Assembly (NCBI GenBank): GCA_036925085.1
Contig: JAUPFP010000014.1
Location: 431,001 to 495,000, forward strand
DNA: 64,000 nt
Direction: 5' to 3'
Source: Brachycybe producta
Lineage: Eukaryota > Arthropoda > Diplopoda > Playtdesmida > Andrognathidae
Shown here: positions 7,101-16,616 of the stretch, one piece after another
Numbering within the stretch: position 1 is the stretch's first letter
Layout of the letters: each line of letters starts with the position of its first letter
The notes under the pieces: model-generated
The model's input: only the letters and a program-made list of their open reading frames with translations
The model's database searches: none
Told to the model about the DNA's origin: nothing
Position numbers and translations under genes: made by a program

Positions 7101-9940
7101 TAAAAACAGCACAGAATCTAGATGGCCGATTGGGTAAATGGCAGATGAAACTACAGCCATATGATTATGAAGTAGTTTACAAGAAAGGTAAAACGCACGT
7201 GGACGCCGATTGTGTCTCACGTTACGAGAGCAACGTTCCTGCTAATTGGAAGCAGAAGAATGGGGAGATGGAAGCTCTTGAAGACCTTCACATCTTTACT
7301 GTCTACAACGATTTCCAGTGGGAACGGGAGCAATCCCTTGATGAAGAACTTCTCCTCATCAAAGAATCACTCCAGCAAGATCGACTGCATCCCTATCACA
7401 AAAAGTTTGCGATAGTGGATGGCGTTTTATACCACCTGAAGTATGAAGACACCGTGCCAGTACTAACGTGTACTGTGCCCCGACAATTGAGAATTGGGAT
7501 TCTCGAGATGCTCCATGATGTGCCTGAGGCCGGACATTTCGGATTCACCAAAACGATGAAGAGAATCCAGAAGAGATTCTATTGGAAAACAATGAAAACA
7601 GACGTCGCCGACTATGTCAGGTCGTGCCACATCTGTCAGAGAACCAAACTGTCGCACCAAAAAGTACCTGGATTGCTTCAGCCAATCATTGTGGGAAGAC
7701 CGACAGAGTGTTGGGGGATGGATTATGTTGGTCCTCTTCCGAAATCAATCGGAGGAGTTCAACATATCTTGATTGCAGTGGACTACGCGACGAAGTATTG
7801 CATCGCCAAAGCAGTGGCAAGAGCAACCGCTCAGGCAGCAATTGCCTTCGTCAAGGATAAAATTGTAAACGAATTTGGAGTTCCTCAGAAGATCATCACT
7901 GATCGAGGACCCCAATTTTTGAGTAACGAGACTCAAGCGTTTTTCAAGACCTACGCAATCCAGCATGCAGCCACGACAGCCTATCATCCTCAAGCTGATG
8001 GGTTGGCAGAGAGAACGAACCATACAGTCATGGAAGTGGTGAAACGTCACTTGGATGTCCTTCAGCAGCAGGCTGACTGGAAAAAGAAATTAGGTGACGC
8101 AGTTATGGCCTACAATCTGGTAGAACATAACTCAACGAAATTTTCGCCATATCGATTAATGTTCGGGCGCGAGCCCAGGACCACGTTGGATAACATGATG
8201 CCACACGCTCCTATCGTGCCACCGCCCGTAACAGACGAAGCAGAACAGTCTGATCCAGCTCTGGATGCTGCTAAAAAGAATATCGAAGCTGCCCAGGAGG
8301 TGCAGAAAAGAAAGTACGACGAAAAGCATCGTACGATTCCGGATTACAAGCCGGGCCAGAAAGTGTTGATAAGAGATCGTGTGCCAAAGCCAGGAATGGC
8401 TCAGAAACTTATCTGGCCATACAAAGAACCTTGCATTGTCACGAAGAAACTAACCGATCTAGTCTACGAGATCGAGTACGTTACTCGATCTGGTTTGACT
8501 ATGAGAGATACTGTCAATGTTCAACAGATGAAACCCTACTACGAGGCCAATGACCTGAGGGCTCCTCAAATGAACTTACCTGACAACATCGAAGAAGTTG
8601 CCAGCGCCAAGGAAGAGTCCAACGCTGATGAGGAAATTATCAACGAAGCAGACGACAACTTACCTGTTGAGAGTACTCCAGAAGTTTGTCGTAAAGAAGA
8701 AGAAGTTATCCCCGATGCCAGCCAAGAAACTCATCTGGAAACTTCTGAAAAAGAAGAAGAGGAAATTCCAGAGATGCCACTGGAACCACCTAAAAGAAAA
8801 CGCGGGAGACCAAAGAAAACTGCTCCAAAAGAACCAGTCCAATTGGATTCCCGTGTGCAAACACGTGGTGGAGAGAAGAAAGATTATGCAAAAGCTAATT
8901 TACCACCTAGATGGGCGAAATTTGGCATTAAAACGGCCAAATTAGATCCAGAGAGTCAAAAAGAAGCATCGTATGATGCTGAAATTCGAATTTGCCACCT
9001 TGCGCAGCGCCGCCTGGTGGGAGAAATTCAGAAAAGAGAAAAAGAAGAGAAACCGGATGTTGTCATTAGCTCCACTTCTTTGCCGGAACTAAGACTTGTC
9101 AACCCCTTAGAACCACGTGGGGAAGCATCCGCCATCTTTGATGCCACTTTCAAATCTGTTTTGACACATGAAAGACGTCAAAAGTTTTCCAAAGGAATTG
9201 TAAGAATTTCTAAACTGTCAAGTGATCAAAAGTTTATTTCTAAAAAGGAAATGCAACGATCATCTGAAGAAGAATCAAACGGCAGCGAGGCTATGGACCT
9301 TTCGGTCTTCTGTAATGAAGACACCATAATCCTCGGAGATGAAAAGAAAGAAGAAACAAAGAATGGAGACACCGCCATTGCAGAGAAGCCTTCTGGCAGC
9401 AATGCCCGGTCGACCCAGAAAAATGAACCGGATTCAGGCAACTCTTTTAAGAAACGTAAGAGCCCCGAATCAGGAGAGGAAGATGCCAAAGACGACGATG
9501 CCAAGGATAAGGAAAATCTTCCCGGCAGCAATGCCGCATCGTCAGCATCTCAACAGAGAGAAGACTCCAGTGAAAGAAAAATCCTGGACGTAGAAAACGA
9601 GTTCTACGATATCCTCTCACAAATGAACGCATCGACATCGAGACCTAGCGATTCCGAGATGGAAGACCGGATCGCAATACGGCAAAGCCAGGAGGCTTGG
9701 AGGGAAGCATCACCCGAGGGTCCTGTAATTATGATCCCAACCACCTTCACCGAGGAAGACCTCCGCCGGGATCAAGAGACTTCGCCACCTCGACCAGCCA
9801 TGGGCGTCCTGCAGTCAAGAAGGAGAAGACGTCGCCACCGACCCAGCACCAACCGAGCCCGGAACGAGTCCCGAGTCGCCAGGTGTTGGCAACCCGTAAG
9901 TCCTGAGACGTCCGAGGGAACAGAATCGTCGCCGGACTAG
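4136..9940 (+). CDS. pol: Pol polyprotein of element 1 (PR-RT-RNase H-integrase plus C-terminal extension)
   Basis: This frame has no ATG at its head; it is open from 4091 and should be entered by the -1 frameshift. Residue numbers here count from a GTG at 4166. About 122-240 are repeats of an EQxVxxKxxxTPVK type (36-residue period). The protease has DSGAE with D303. The reverse transcriptase has YLDD with D757/D758. RNase H has D904, E947, D972. The integrase has an HHCC finger (H1117, H1124, C1154, C1157) and D1186, D1246, E1282 with D-x35-E, then a GPY/F-like module near 1415-1460. All catalytic residues are present. The last 460 residues are unusual: acidic and basic tracts, an AT-hook-like RGRP at about 1546, and an Arg run near the end. 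I see no transmembrane segment there, so no envelope is indicated. It ends in two adjacent TAG codons. Confidence 0.92.
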   Translation, partial: LLGAPLAPKVVTPGKDVEERPQEEELPKPEEVDVQVRRDRITRESIGMAAVNHAGMSPGLGSPCQNADKEEESTTPEQSCAAVQLKDSPMHKADFGDGIQIRTIYEDGSRRKPLQSGASTSFARTNDAKMSNKAEQCVAKKGVTTPVKTQAEQVVVSKEATLVKNKAEQSLAEKGVTTPVKTKEEQVVVSKGATLVKTQEEQCVVKTKVATPVIKQGQTVAKTKEVPTPAQKYKAEHGVVKEGVATPVKGSTEESSLLYRLQNPCCTQTIRDVWTKLTETVTPRELQAQNQDEQTAPKVCVNFGGRELEMTADSGAEMSIISESLVKDMKLIVDPLPFPPNLTGAGGSPLNIMGQVIVPIQVAEKLVKGKVIVIKGRREALLGNDLGKDLNLCLDMNNKKVYFREELLPDTLQKQQQAEDFIRNLRNQEEEDLQEKLLKKGPAKLRLVQNLVLDPKKAAIVEVNAPDDLQEGSLQFIDSCESTLQQRGIKVSPGIIEGRGKSILQIQIFNPSGEVMHLGARETIAEIEDVVTALNVPVGPSIYKIEAQSDQVRSKEYVEFQDSLNVNPNRPREEKMAIRKLLGEFRDIFAFKTSDLKETNLTKHVIDTGANPPVREPLRRTSPAQREIIKSTLRDMLDAGIVSPSKSSYASPVVIVKKKNGQHRFCVDYRKLNAQTKPDQYPLPRIDDAFDSLSGATIFATLDLISGYWQFPVEERDREKTAFVCTNGLYEFNRMPFGLMNAPATMQRALDLLLAGHKWETCLVYLDDIVIFAKDFEEFMKRLRDILVLIRNANLSLQPSKCFFGEDEINYLGHKISALGIRPDEEKVQTIQGFPAPKNVTDVRSFLGMTGYYNRFIENYSKIAKPMQALVKKDLDFKWDDDCEVAFDSLKKALCSAPILTLYDPEAEIALHTDACDYQIGVIIYQYAKNEKKPGVLGYYSRKLQGAERNYGTTEKECLAIVYGIEKARPYVFNRKFRVFTDHKALCYLKTAQNLDGRLGKWQMKLQPYDYEVVYKKGKTHVDADCVSRYESNVPANWKQKNGEMEALEDLHIFTVYNDFQWEREQSLDEELLLIKESLQQDRLHPYHKKFAIVDGVLYHLKYEDTVPVLTCTVPRQLRIGILEMLHDVPEAGHFGFTKTMKRIQKRFYWKTMKTDVADYVRSCHICQRTKLSHQKVPGLLQPIIVGRPTECWGMDYVGPLPKSIGGVQHILIAVDYATKYCIAKAVARATAQAAIAFVKDKIVNEFGVPQKIITDRGPQFLSNETQAFFKTYAIQHAATTAYHPQADGLAERTNHTVMEVVKRHLDVLQQQADWKKKLGDAVMAYNLVEHNSTKFSPYRLMFGREPRTTLDNMMPHAPIVPPPVTDEAEQSDPALDAAKKNIEAAQEVQKRKYDEKHRTIPDYKPGQKVLIRDRVPKPGMAQKLIWPYKEPCIVTKKLTDLVYEIEYVTRSGLTMRDTVNVQQMKPYYEANDLRAPQMNLPDNIEEVASAKEESNADEEIINEADDNLPVESTPEVCRKEEEVIPDASQETHLETSEKEEEEIPEMPLEPPKRKRGRPKKTAPKEPVQLDSRVQTRGGEKKDYAKANLPPRWAKFGIKTAKLDPESQKEASYDAEIRICHLAQRRLVGEIQKREKEEKPDVVISSTSLPELRLVNPLEPRGEASAIFDATFKSVLTHERRQKFSKGIVRISKLSSDQKFISKKEMQRSSEEESNGSEAMDLSVFCNEDTIILGDEKKEETKNGDTAIAEKPSGSNARSTQKNEPDSGNSFKKRKSPESGEEDAKDDDAKDKENLPGSNAASSASQQREDSSERKILDVENEFYDILSQMNASTSRPSDSEMEDRIAIRQSQEAWREASPEGPVIMIPTTFTEEDLRRDQETSPPRPAMGVLQSRRRRRRHRPSTNRARNESRVARCWQPVSPETSEGTESSPD

Positions 9941-9943
9941 TAG

Positions 9944-10168
9944 CGCGATTAATTTCATAAATTTCTAATTGTATAAAGTGATTTGTTCTTTTTCGTTTTT
10001 TTTAGAAATTTTGTATTTTCCAAAATCTATATAAGTCAATTTTGTTTTATTTGATATTTTCGTATACCTGTGATACCCCTGGGTCTCTGTGTTTAGATCC
10101 AGTCGGGGGAGGGGGATTTTTAAGAAAATTCTTGAGAAGTAGGGTACTTCTCGCTTAGTCGGGGGGAG
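9944..10168 (+). promoter_or_regulatory. 3' untranslated region and polypurine tracts of element 1
   Basis: The region is T-rich, with an inverted pair at 9959-9968/10002-10011. An 8-bp hairpin with loop GGG is at 10134-10152. The polypurine tract GGGGGGAG (10161-10168) abuts the 3' LTR and would prime plus-strand DNA. A second similar tract, AGTCGGGGGAGGGGGA, lies about 45 nt upstream at 10111-10126, so the AGTCGGGGG block is duplicated. Confidence 0.75.
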
Positions 10169-11097
10169 TGAGACGTTTTGGGGCCGCCGCTATTTTATTA
10201 ATTTAGCGCCGTTTTGTTTTCTTTAATTTTGTAGGCACTGTGTATTTTGTAGCTTCTGGGCCACTCGGTACTAATAGGTACCGATTGACCCAGATTCTAT
10301 TTTTAGCTTGACCTTATCGTTCTCCCCTCTTTATCATTGTATTATCCTTCCACATGAGTGGATTCTTATCATTTTAATTTGATGTTGTTTTCGTTTTTCC
10401 TCCTTTTAACTAAAAGGGTGACGTGTCTAATATTTTGGTGACCACTGGTCAATCACTTTTGATTGGCCAGTTTGGTTTTTACTGTTGTTTTTGCCCAATC
10501 AGGGGCTACTGAGAAAGTGTTCTCAGTATCCTCTTTTTGGGTATAAAAAGGCCGTGTTTTTGTATGTAAGTTAGTTAGTTCTTAAATAACGAACCTATGC
10601 CCAATTCTGGCTAGGTTTTTAGATATTATTTTGAATGTTATTATTTCTATGTGTTGTGTGCTTAAACCAGTTCGATTCGTTTAATGTTTTTATCTACGAA
10701 ATAAACAACGATTTTATATTTAAACTAAACAGTGGTGTTTAATTGTTTTTGACTAAAATTCCGCGGTTGTGCATTTCATCATTGCAGCTCTTCACCTTTT
10801 TGGATACTTCGATGACCCAACAGGTGCAAACCTGCAACACCAGAGAGTGAGTATATTTTGCACGATTCTTAGGGCAGATTTACGGACGAAAGTCCGAGAG
10901 ATACAGAGATTAAAGATCCTCAAGACTGTGAAGTCTTTTGCCAGAGACTAGTGAGGACATAAAATAGACGTTATATTGGTCTAGTCCTCCCGGACCAGTA
11001 GAATTAGTGGCCTAGCCAACCACTATCAATACGAGTGTAAACTCGCTCGTATTAACCTAAAAGAGCAGATTCTACTAGTGGAAAAAGGTCCGTCACA
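10169..11097 (+). repeat. 3' LTR of element 1
   Basis: 929 bp, matching 1570-2498 except T at 10401 for C at 1802. The change lies in a U3 hairpin stem and would replace a C-G pair by a U-G pair in RNA. It is followed by the ATTG duplication. Confidence 0.95.
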
Positions 11098-11101
11098 ATT
11101 G

Positions 11102-11430
11102 TAAGAAAAAAATAAAGATAAAATGAGATGAAATGTACGTTTTGATATTCTTGTCTGAGACAGGCAAGTAGCCCAAATGAGCTTTCAGGCACGTCTGATA
11201 CCGTCTCAGTCTCAGACAACACGTCTTGTCTCACCAGTGTGCCCCTACGCTATTTTTTTCTGCCTGACTCAAACCGCCTCAGACTGCCTCAGACCGTTTT
11301 GTCTTATTCAGTGTGTCTTCTGAAAGTAACTGGAGTCTCGGTTACATTACAGATATAAGAGCTTGCAGCTAACTTATCTTTCAAAATAAACTTTTTCATA
11401 AACAAAGAATTACAAAAAATGTTTGCTTAA
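11102..11430. other. Non-coding flank of element 1
   Basis: Nothing coding is seen. It contains several scattered copies of a GTCTGAG/CTCAGAC motif between about 11150 and 11310, which looks like a worn tandem or inverted repeat. Confidence 0.45.
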
Positions 11431-11965
11431 GAGGCAAAATTAATTTGAAAAATCTCCACAAAGAGCGCTAGCATCGTTTTTCTATTGAACCCATAGACCC
11501 AATGTTAAAGAAAAACGTTAATTTTTAAAATACACAGTCGCGGCGGCAATATGTTTTATTTTTCATATTTAAAGTTGTCCAATTTTGATGGTTCAAAGTG
11601 CAATGTGCACCTTAAATATATGCTGATCGAGTGATAGAATGACGTGTGGTTCTATTTTTAAAAAAACTATTTCAAAATCGCGAATGAGTGTAAGAAAAAA
11701 AAACATCCATTAAAATATTGGTAAAAAAATACCTAAAAATAATTTTTCAACAGTCAAAATTTTTACAGGGTGAAATGTAAACTGGTGAAAATTAGAACAA
11801 ACATGGGCCCCTCCACTCCTCCGGGTCCATTCACTATAATAGGTGGGGGCCCATGTTTATTCTATTTTCACTAGTTTAAATTTCGCCCTATAAAAATTTC
11901 AACTGTTTTAAAAATTATTTTTAAGTATTTTTACCAATAATTTAATGAATGTTTTTTTTTCAATG
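11431..11965. mobile_element. Family B palindromic element, copy 1 (rearranged)
   Basis: Preceded by TTAA (11427-11430), it begins GAGGC and follows the family B left arm ('cacaaagagcgctagcatcg', then 'gtccaattttgatggttcaa'). After about 11765 it runs into a hairpin with family C character (inner arms 11785-11905, containing 'gggcccatgttt'). It then resumes a short part of the B right arm and ends at a family C-like 'ggaaacaaggcctt'. The copy is therefore chimeric or interrupted. Confidence 0.6.
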
Positions 11966-13574
11966 GAAACAAGGCCTTAAAAGTTTTGCCATTTTTCAAA
12001 CTGATATAAAAAAGCTTATTTTAAAAAGCTATCAAAGACAAAAATACCCCTAAGTGATTATTGAGCTACCCTTCTAGTTTCTAAAAACACATTTTTTCTT
12101 AATTTTGCTTTTAAAAAACAGAGAATAATCAAGAGTTTTAGAAGCATTTATATAGTTTAAAACCACATAATCTGAAAGAGGTCTTAATTAGGAAAGTAAT
12201 TTGAATTTGATACATATATTATTTTTTTTAAAAAAAAGTAACTATAGTTTTTTTATTCAGTTACTTTTTAACATTAAATTTTTCTCTTCAAAATTATATC
12301 ATCTTTAATTAGAAGATTTTAGAAGAAGAAAAGAAAGAAGAAAAAAAAAAGCAATTAAACCCCCCAAAAAGAAAGTAAATGAAATCAAAACCTTAGTTAG
12401 GCCTATCAGAAAATTAACTCGCAGAAACTTTTCATTTTCAACTAATATACACTTGATTGTATTTTTTTTTGGCTTGATTGCATATGCAAATTTGCAGTTT
12501 ATTTAGTGAAGAAGAAGAAGAAGAGAAAAGAAAACAAGGGGGTTTCAATATACTTAATAAAATGAGAAAAAGTGGAAGTTCTTAAGTGTCAAGATGGTGC
12601 CCAATTTTGCTATTTACACAACCAAACCCCAAGATTTTTAATTAAGCTCAAAACATATTCTCTAGAGATGAGATTTTTCTGAGAGTTTTTTTTTTTTTCC
12701 CTCTAAATTTGTCTTTTATTTTTTGACTTCTTTTTCGTCACTTTCTCTTAACATCATCAAATAAACACAAGAGAAAAATTCGATGAAAGAAGAAAAAAGA
12801 AGGAAGATCAATAAAGAAAGCTTTTTTTTTTGGAGAGAGGTGGGGAAAAGGAGGGAGGGGGGGTCTGTTATTCTTAATTTAAGTCTGGATAGGATTTTAG
12901 TAGAGAAAAAAAGGGGTTATTTTTAGTTATTATTGGAACTGTCAGTAATTAAAACGAAAATGGAAGGGGGAATTAGATGAAGAAGAAAAAAATCTCTTGT
13001 TTAAAAGATGTGTTTGTTTTTCTTTGAGTGGCCAAGTTTTAGTTGGGGCTCTTTTAATTAAAAGTGTTGGGGGTCCCTTTTTAGAAATTCAGGTCTCGAG
13101 AAAGGCCTTTAGCGATAATTTGTCGAAAAAAACGTGTTTAGAACTCTAGTTAGAACTCTGCGTATGTTTGGAAGAAAAACAACTTTTTTGTTTTGTTAAG
13201 AAAGTAAAATAGTAATTTTCTGAAAAGAAGTTTAAAAAAAATGGCCAAAATGAAGAGAGAAAAAAAAAAACGCGTTTAAAATCCTCTGAAAATGCCTCAG
13301 GAGCTCTCTCCATTGGCATCAGAATTAGGAAAAAAAAAATCTTACAAAAAGATCAGAAATTTTAAAACTTGGAAAAATGGATAAAAAAAATTAATATATT
13401 GCTTAAATGAATTGAAAATGCCTCTGGAAGGTTTGACTGGCTCTGAGAAGTCTAAAAAAATCTGAAAAGTAGAGGAATTTTATAAATTTTAAAAGTTAGA
13501 AAAGTGGGGAAACATTTTAGATATTTTATATGTATATATTAAGCCCCGTCTATCTTTTTTAGTCTCATTGCTTC
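11966..13574. other. AT-rich non-coding region
   Basis: No gene is seen. A fragment of family D lies at about 12000-12110 ('aaaaagcttattttaaaaag', 'cccttctagtttctaaaaac'). The rest is A/T runs and purine-rich patches (about 12835-12865). Confidence 0.5.
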
Positions 13575-13720
13575 CTTCCCTCAGTAATGCTGTACAAACA
13601 AGGACAAAAACCTTGAAGCATGTCGGAATTTATATAAATTTAAATGAATAAATGAACCGCTTTTTTTCTCAAGGTCAACTATATGTTGCACTCTCCCAAT
13701 CCAAGAACTCCATGATATTA
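13575..13720 (+). mobile_element. Helitron-like repeat, partial copy
   Basis: Shares 'aaacaaggacaaaaac', 'ggtcaact' and 'tccaagaac' with the copies at 14150-14386 and 14402-14617. It lacks the 3' hairpin and CTAG end. Confidence 0.4.
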
Positions 13721-13948
13721 AATTGGAGATAGGGGGAAAGGTTGGAAAGTGTAGAAGGGGGCGAGAGGAAAACATAGAGGGGAAAAGTGGGAGGAGGTGA
13801 CTGAAATTGAAATGAAAGGAGTAAAAAAAGGAACAAACGACGAGTATGCGCACACCAGAGAAAATGAAAATCTCATTTTCTCTTTCAAATATAAAAAGGG
13901 GAGGGGATAATATCCAAATTAAACTTAAATTTATCAGGGGGAATTGTG

Positions 13949-14116
13949 CCCAGCATTAGAATTTCTTTTGCTCCACTTTTTTATGAATGCCATCAATTTC
14001 TAATTGGTTTGTTACTTGGTTTGATGTCACATGTTTCGCCATTTTCAATTTCTAATTCGTTTGTTACTTGGTCTGACGTCATAAAAGGGCGGAGGAAAAG
14101 AAATTCTAATGCTGGG
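13949..14116. mobile_element. Family A-related MITE, copy 2
   Basis: Inverted ends CCCAGCATTAGAATTTCTTT and its complement (about 14097-14116), with an internal 'tctgacgtcataaaagggcg' block like that of copy 1. The terminal repeat differs from copy 1 while the core is shared, so this is a related subfamily. I could not find a clear target duplication. Confidence 0.55.
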
Positions 14117-14149
14117 TGCAGTAGCCTGCGAATTTTGCTCCCGTCATGA

Positions 14150-14386
14150 ACCATTTTTTTTCTCATGGACAACTTTTATGTTGCGCTCTCCCGATCCAAG
14201 AACCCAAACAATAATAAGGTGCTTATACAAAATGGGAGTGGTCAAGGCAAATTACTTCATGACAACCAGACATTCACACAAAATGTCGTTTATAATGAAG
14301 TATTTGAATAAAATAGTTAAATAATTTTAGTAACAAAATTAAACTAGAATTGTGTTCCCGTCATTTATGACGGGTTACCTCACTAG
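14150..14386 (+). mobile_element. Helitron-like repeat, copy with 3' hairpin and CTAG end
   Basis: Ends with an 18-nt hairpin, CCCGTCATTTATGACGGG (14357-14374), then 8 nt and CTAG (14383-14386) followed by T. A subterminal hairpin followed by CTRR and a T in the host is the known Helitron 3' signature. The 5' limit is uncertain. It is non-coding. Confidence 0.45.
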
Positions 14387-14401
14387 TATATATATATAAT
14401 A

Positions 14402-14617
14402 ATCTTTGTCTGTCTGTTTGTTTATAATGCTGTGCAAACAAGGACAAAAACAATTAAGCCCGTCGGAATGGTCAACTTTATGTTACGCTCTTGCGATCCA
14501 AGAACCGAACCAATATTAAGGTGCTTATGAAGTATTTGAATAAAATAGTTAAATAATTTTAGTAGCAAAATTAAACTAGAATTTTGCTCCCATCATTTAT
14601 GACTGGTTTCCCCACTA
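14402..14617 (+). mobile_element. Helitron-like repeat, second copy
   Basis: Starts TCTTTGTCTGTCTG after an (AT) run, repeats the body of the preceding copy ('gaagtatttgaataaaatag'), and ends with an imperfect hairpin and CTAG (14614-14617) before T. The pair forms a direct repeat with a period of about 229-231 bp. Confidence 0.45.
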
Positions 14618-14689
14618 GTCAAGTTTATATATAAACCTTTAAATATCTTAGTTTAACATAGTTTAACATATAACAAAAACAGTAAACAA

Positions 14690-15560
14690 AGCCAATCAAA
14701 GACTGTGGTTCGTACAGCAGACATTAAAATATTGTACAAAAAATTTAAAAGAGGTTTGTTATTTTAGTCTTGTCAAACCACTATTAGAATATTGTTCACC
14801 AATTCGGAATCCTTTTCAAGTTAAATCTAATACATGAAATATTTGAGAGGTTTTTTTTCTTCAGAATTCTCTAATTCAAACTCTGTCAAGTAGTTAAAAA
14901 CAAGGCCATCCAGGCACCCACCACGTGACTACCAGTAGGGCAATTTGGGTACATGACTCATCCACACTCATGTGTGGGCATGCAGTGTCACAAAAAGGAA
15001 TAGCATAGTTAGGCTGGAAGATTTGTTAATGGTTACTACTCTCATTCTGACAGCATTAACCCTCAAGCTAGATGAATTTAAGTTGAAATTACTGGCAAAC
15101 TGTAGAGCTGAGCAAAGCCTTGCCCTTCTCGAATGTTTGCTAACTGCAGAGAACAGAGTATTGTTAGAGGGCATTCTTACGCGAAACCCCCCGTATAAGT
15201 AGATGTGGCCCATCCAAAGCCAGTTCAGGGCACGGTATAGGGCTGCAAGGTTTGTTAAAGGTAAATACATGTATTCTGACAGTGTAACCCTGAAGCTAGA
15301 TGAACTTAAGTGGGATTCGCTGGCAAACCGTAGAGCTGAGCAAAACCTTGCCCTTCGTGAATGTTTGCTCGCTGTGTGGGAAACATTGCAGTGTTAGATG
15401 ACATCCTTACTTGAAATTGACATATAAGTAGACACGTCCATCGAAAGCTTATTAAAAAAACAAGAGCTAGAAACTGACTGGTCTTTCTTTCCAAATGTAT
15501 TTAGACTATGGAATTCTCTTTGGGCACATAGTTAATCTGTTTAGGACGAATTCGATTTGT
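14690..15560 (+). pseudogene. Degraded LINE reverse transcriptase, C-terminal part
   Basis: Short pieces in several frames match the end of non-LTR retrotransposon ORF2. A piece near 14765-14815 reads SLVKPLLEYCSPIRNP, like the 'LVRPxLEYaS' motif of LINE polymerases. RARYRAARFVKGKY near 15230 resembles 'RRAARFV'. SFFPNVFRLWNSL near 15480-15520 resembles the terminal 'FFPRTIRxWNSLP'. The segment between (LDEFK/LDELKW, LANxRAEQ) occurs twice, at about 15030-15160 and 15275-15400, so part is duplicated. Frameshifts and stops make it non-functional. The clade is not resolvable; CR1/Jockey-like is a guess. Confidence 0.65.
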
Positions 15561-16201
15561 GCGATGATTTTTTGGTCTAAACTTTGTCTAAATGACAACC
15601 ACTTATGATTGGGAATTACCCTCTCTGCCACATGGCTCTCGAGCTGATTGCAAGTGTATTGAGTTGAGTTGAATTGTCAAAAAATGGCCTTCAGATCCAA
15701 AATGACCTGAAAAATGCCTCATTATGGCCCCAGTCAAAATTGAAGGTTTTCATAAAACACATGGTAGATTTTGTGTTTCAAAATGGATCTGTTTTGCATT
15801 AAGTTTATCCACCTTTATATTTCTGTATTTTAATACAGAAAAATATAAAAGGTGGCCAAACTTAATATAAAACAAGAGCCATTTTTGAGCCAGGTGTGTA
15901 TCTTAAAGTAGAGGCATCAGGTTTTGAGATGTTACTTTGATGAATTGAGTTCTATATATCAATGAAGAAGTTGTGTTTTATAAACAATGTTAGTGGTTTC
16001 TATGTTTCACTTTCTCCTTCATTGAGTTTTTAGAATAAGTTTCCCCCATTGTTGAGTGTAATCAACCATAGACAGATTCTATATACTTCATTTAGCTTAA
16101 CTAAGGAAAGTAAACTTGAAAGAGGGGGAACACTTTGAAATGAACAATTTCCGGTTCAAAAACAAGCTGAAAATGTTTTAATGTGTTTCCAATTCAGCAT
16201 A
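15561..16201. repeat. Non-coding flank with a 106-bp foldback (15781-15886)
   Basis: Left arm from 'aaaatggatctgttttgcat' pairs with a right arm ending 'aaaacaagagccattttt', around a centre near 15830-15840 ('ctgtattttaatacag'). It is probably a small MITE. The rest shows no genes. Confidence 0.45.
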
Positions 16202-16304
16202 ATATTGTAACGAATTCACCGTTTAGAATTCGTCCGTTTTTGTAAACACCCTGTAATCAAGTTTGTATCGATGAAAGGTTCTCACCTCATGCTTGGGGGT
16301 GGCC

Positions 16305-16570
16305 GGGAGGTCATTACGACGATGACTCCCTGCCCTCCAAGATGAGAAGAATAGCCCAAAAGTACTACATCGATGGTTAATAGGATAGATCCTAGAAGAA
16401 CCATCGATGCAGAACTTTTGGACGTGAGAATCTTTACAAATTGTTAATAGGAGGATGATCGTACATCCTTCTGTATTGTTATAATTTATACATCTTATAG
16501 ATGTTTTCGTTTTCTTGTCAAGTGATAGTTCACTTCTAGGTCCGAGTGTGTCCAAGAGACTTGGACACAC
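16305..16570 (+). promoter_or_regulatory. Chain of six stem-loops in U3 of element 2
   Basis: Hairpins in order: 16305-16330 (GGGA and GTCAT arms with one bulge); 16356-16421 (outer 8 bp, inner 11 bp containing CATCGATGGTT); 16452-16469 (6 bp, loop ATCGTA); 16490-16504 (6 bp, loop TAT); 16520-16535 (6 bp, loop TAGT); 16546-16570 (11 bp, loop AGA). The 3' LTR copy (26960-27225) would be present in the 3' end of the RNA. Function is unknown: RNA structure or DNA-level cruciform and protein sites are both possible. Confidence 0.75.
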
Positions 16571-16616
16571 CTGGAGCCTTTGTTATCATAATCAGATGTT
16601 TGTATTGTATTTTGAG

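Larger units (their letters stand above)
1570..11097 (+). mobile_element. Element 1: complete Ty3/Gypsy LTR retrotransposon
   Basis: A full-length element in the order LTR, primer-binding site, gag, pol (PR-RT-RH-IN), polypurine tract, LTR. That order, with RT before integrase, is the Ty3/Gypsy layout. It is flanked by a 4-bp ATTG duplication (1566-1569 and 11098-11101). The LTRs start TG and end CA. They differ at one site I could find (C at 1802, T at 10401), and both long frames are intact, so the insertion looks recent and possibly still competent. All coding sequence is on the plus strand. Confidence 0.95.

Noticed and set aside
8560..9940. Envelope gene in element 1
   Set aside because: The Pol extension has no signal peptide or membrane segment, and is acidic/basic low-complexity sequence.
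16223..16570. 115-residue antisense frame in the element 2 LTR
   Set aside because: It spans the U3 palindromes, which remove stops on both strands. No motif or start context supports it.
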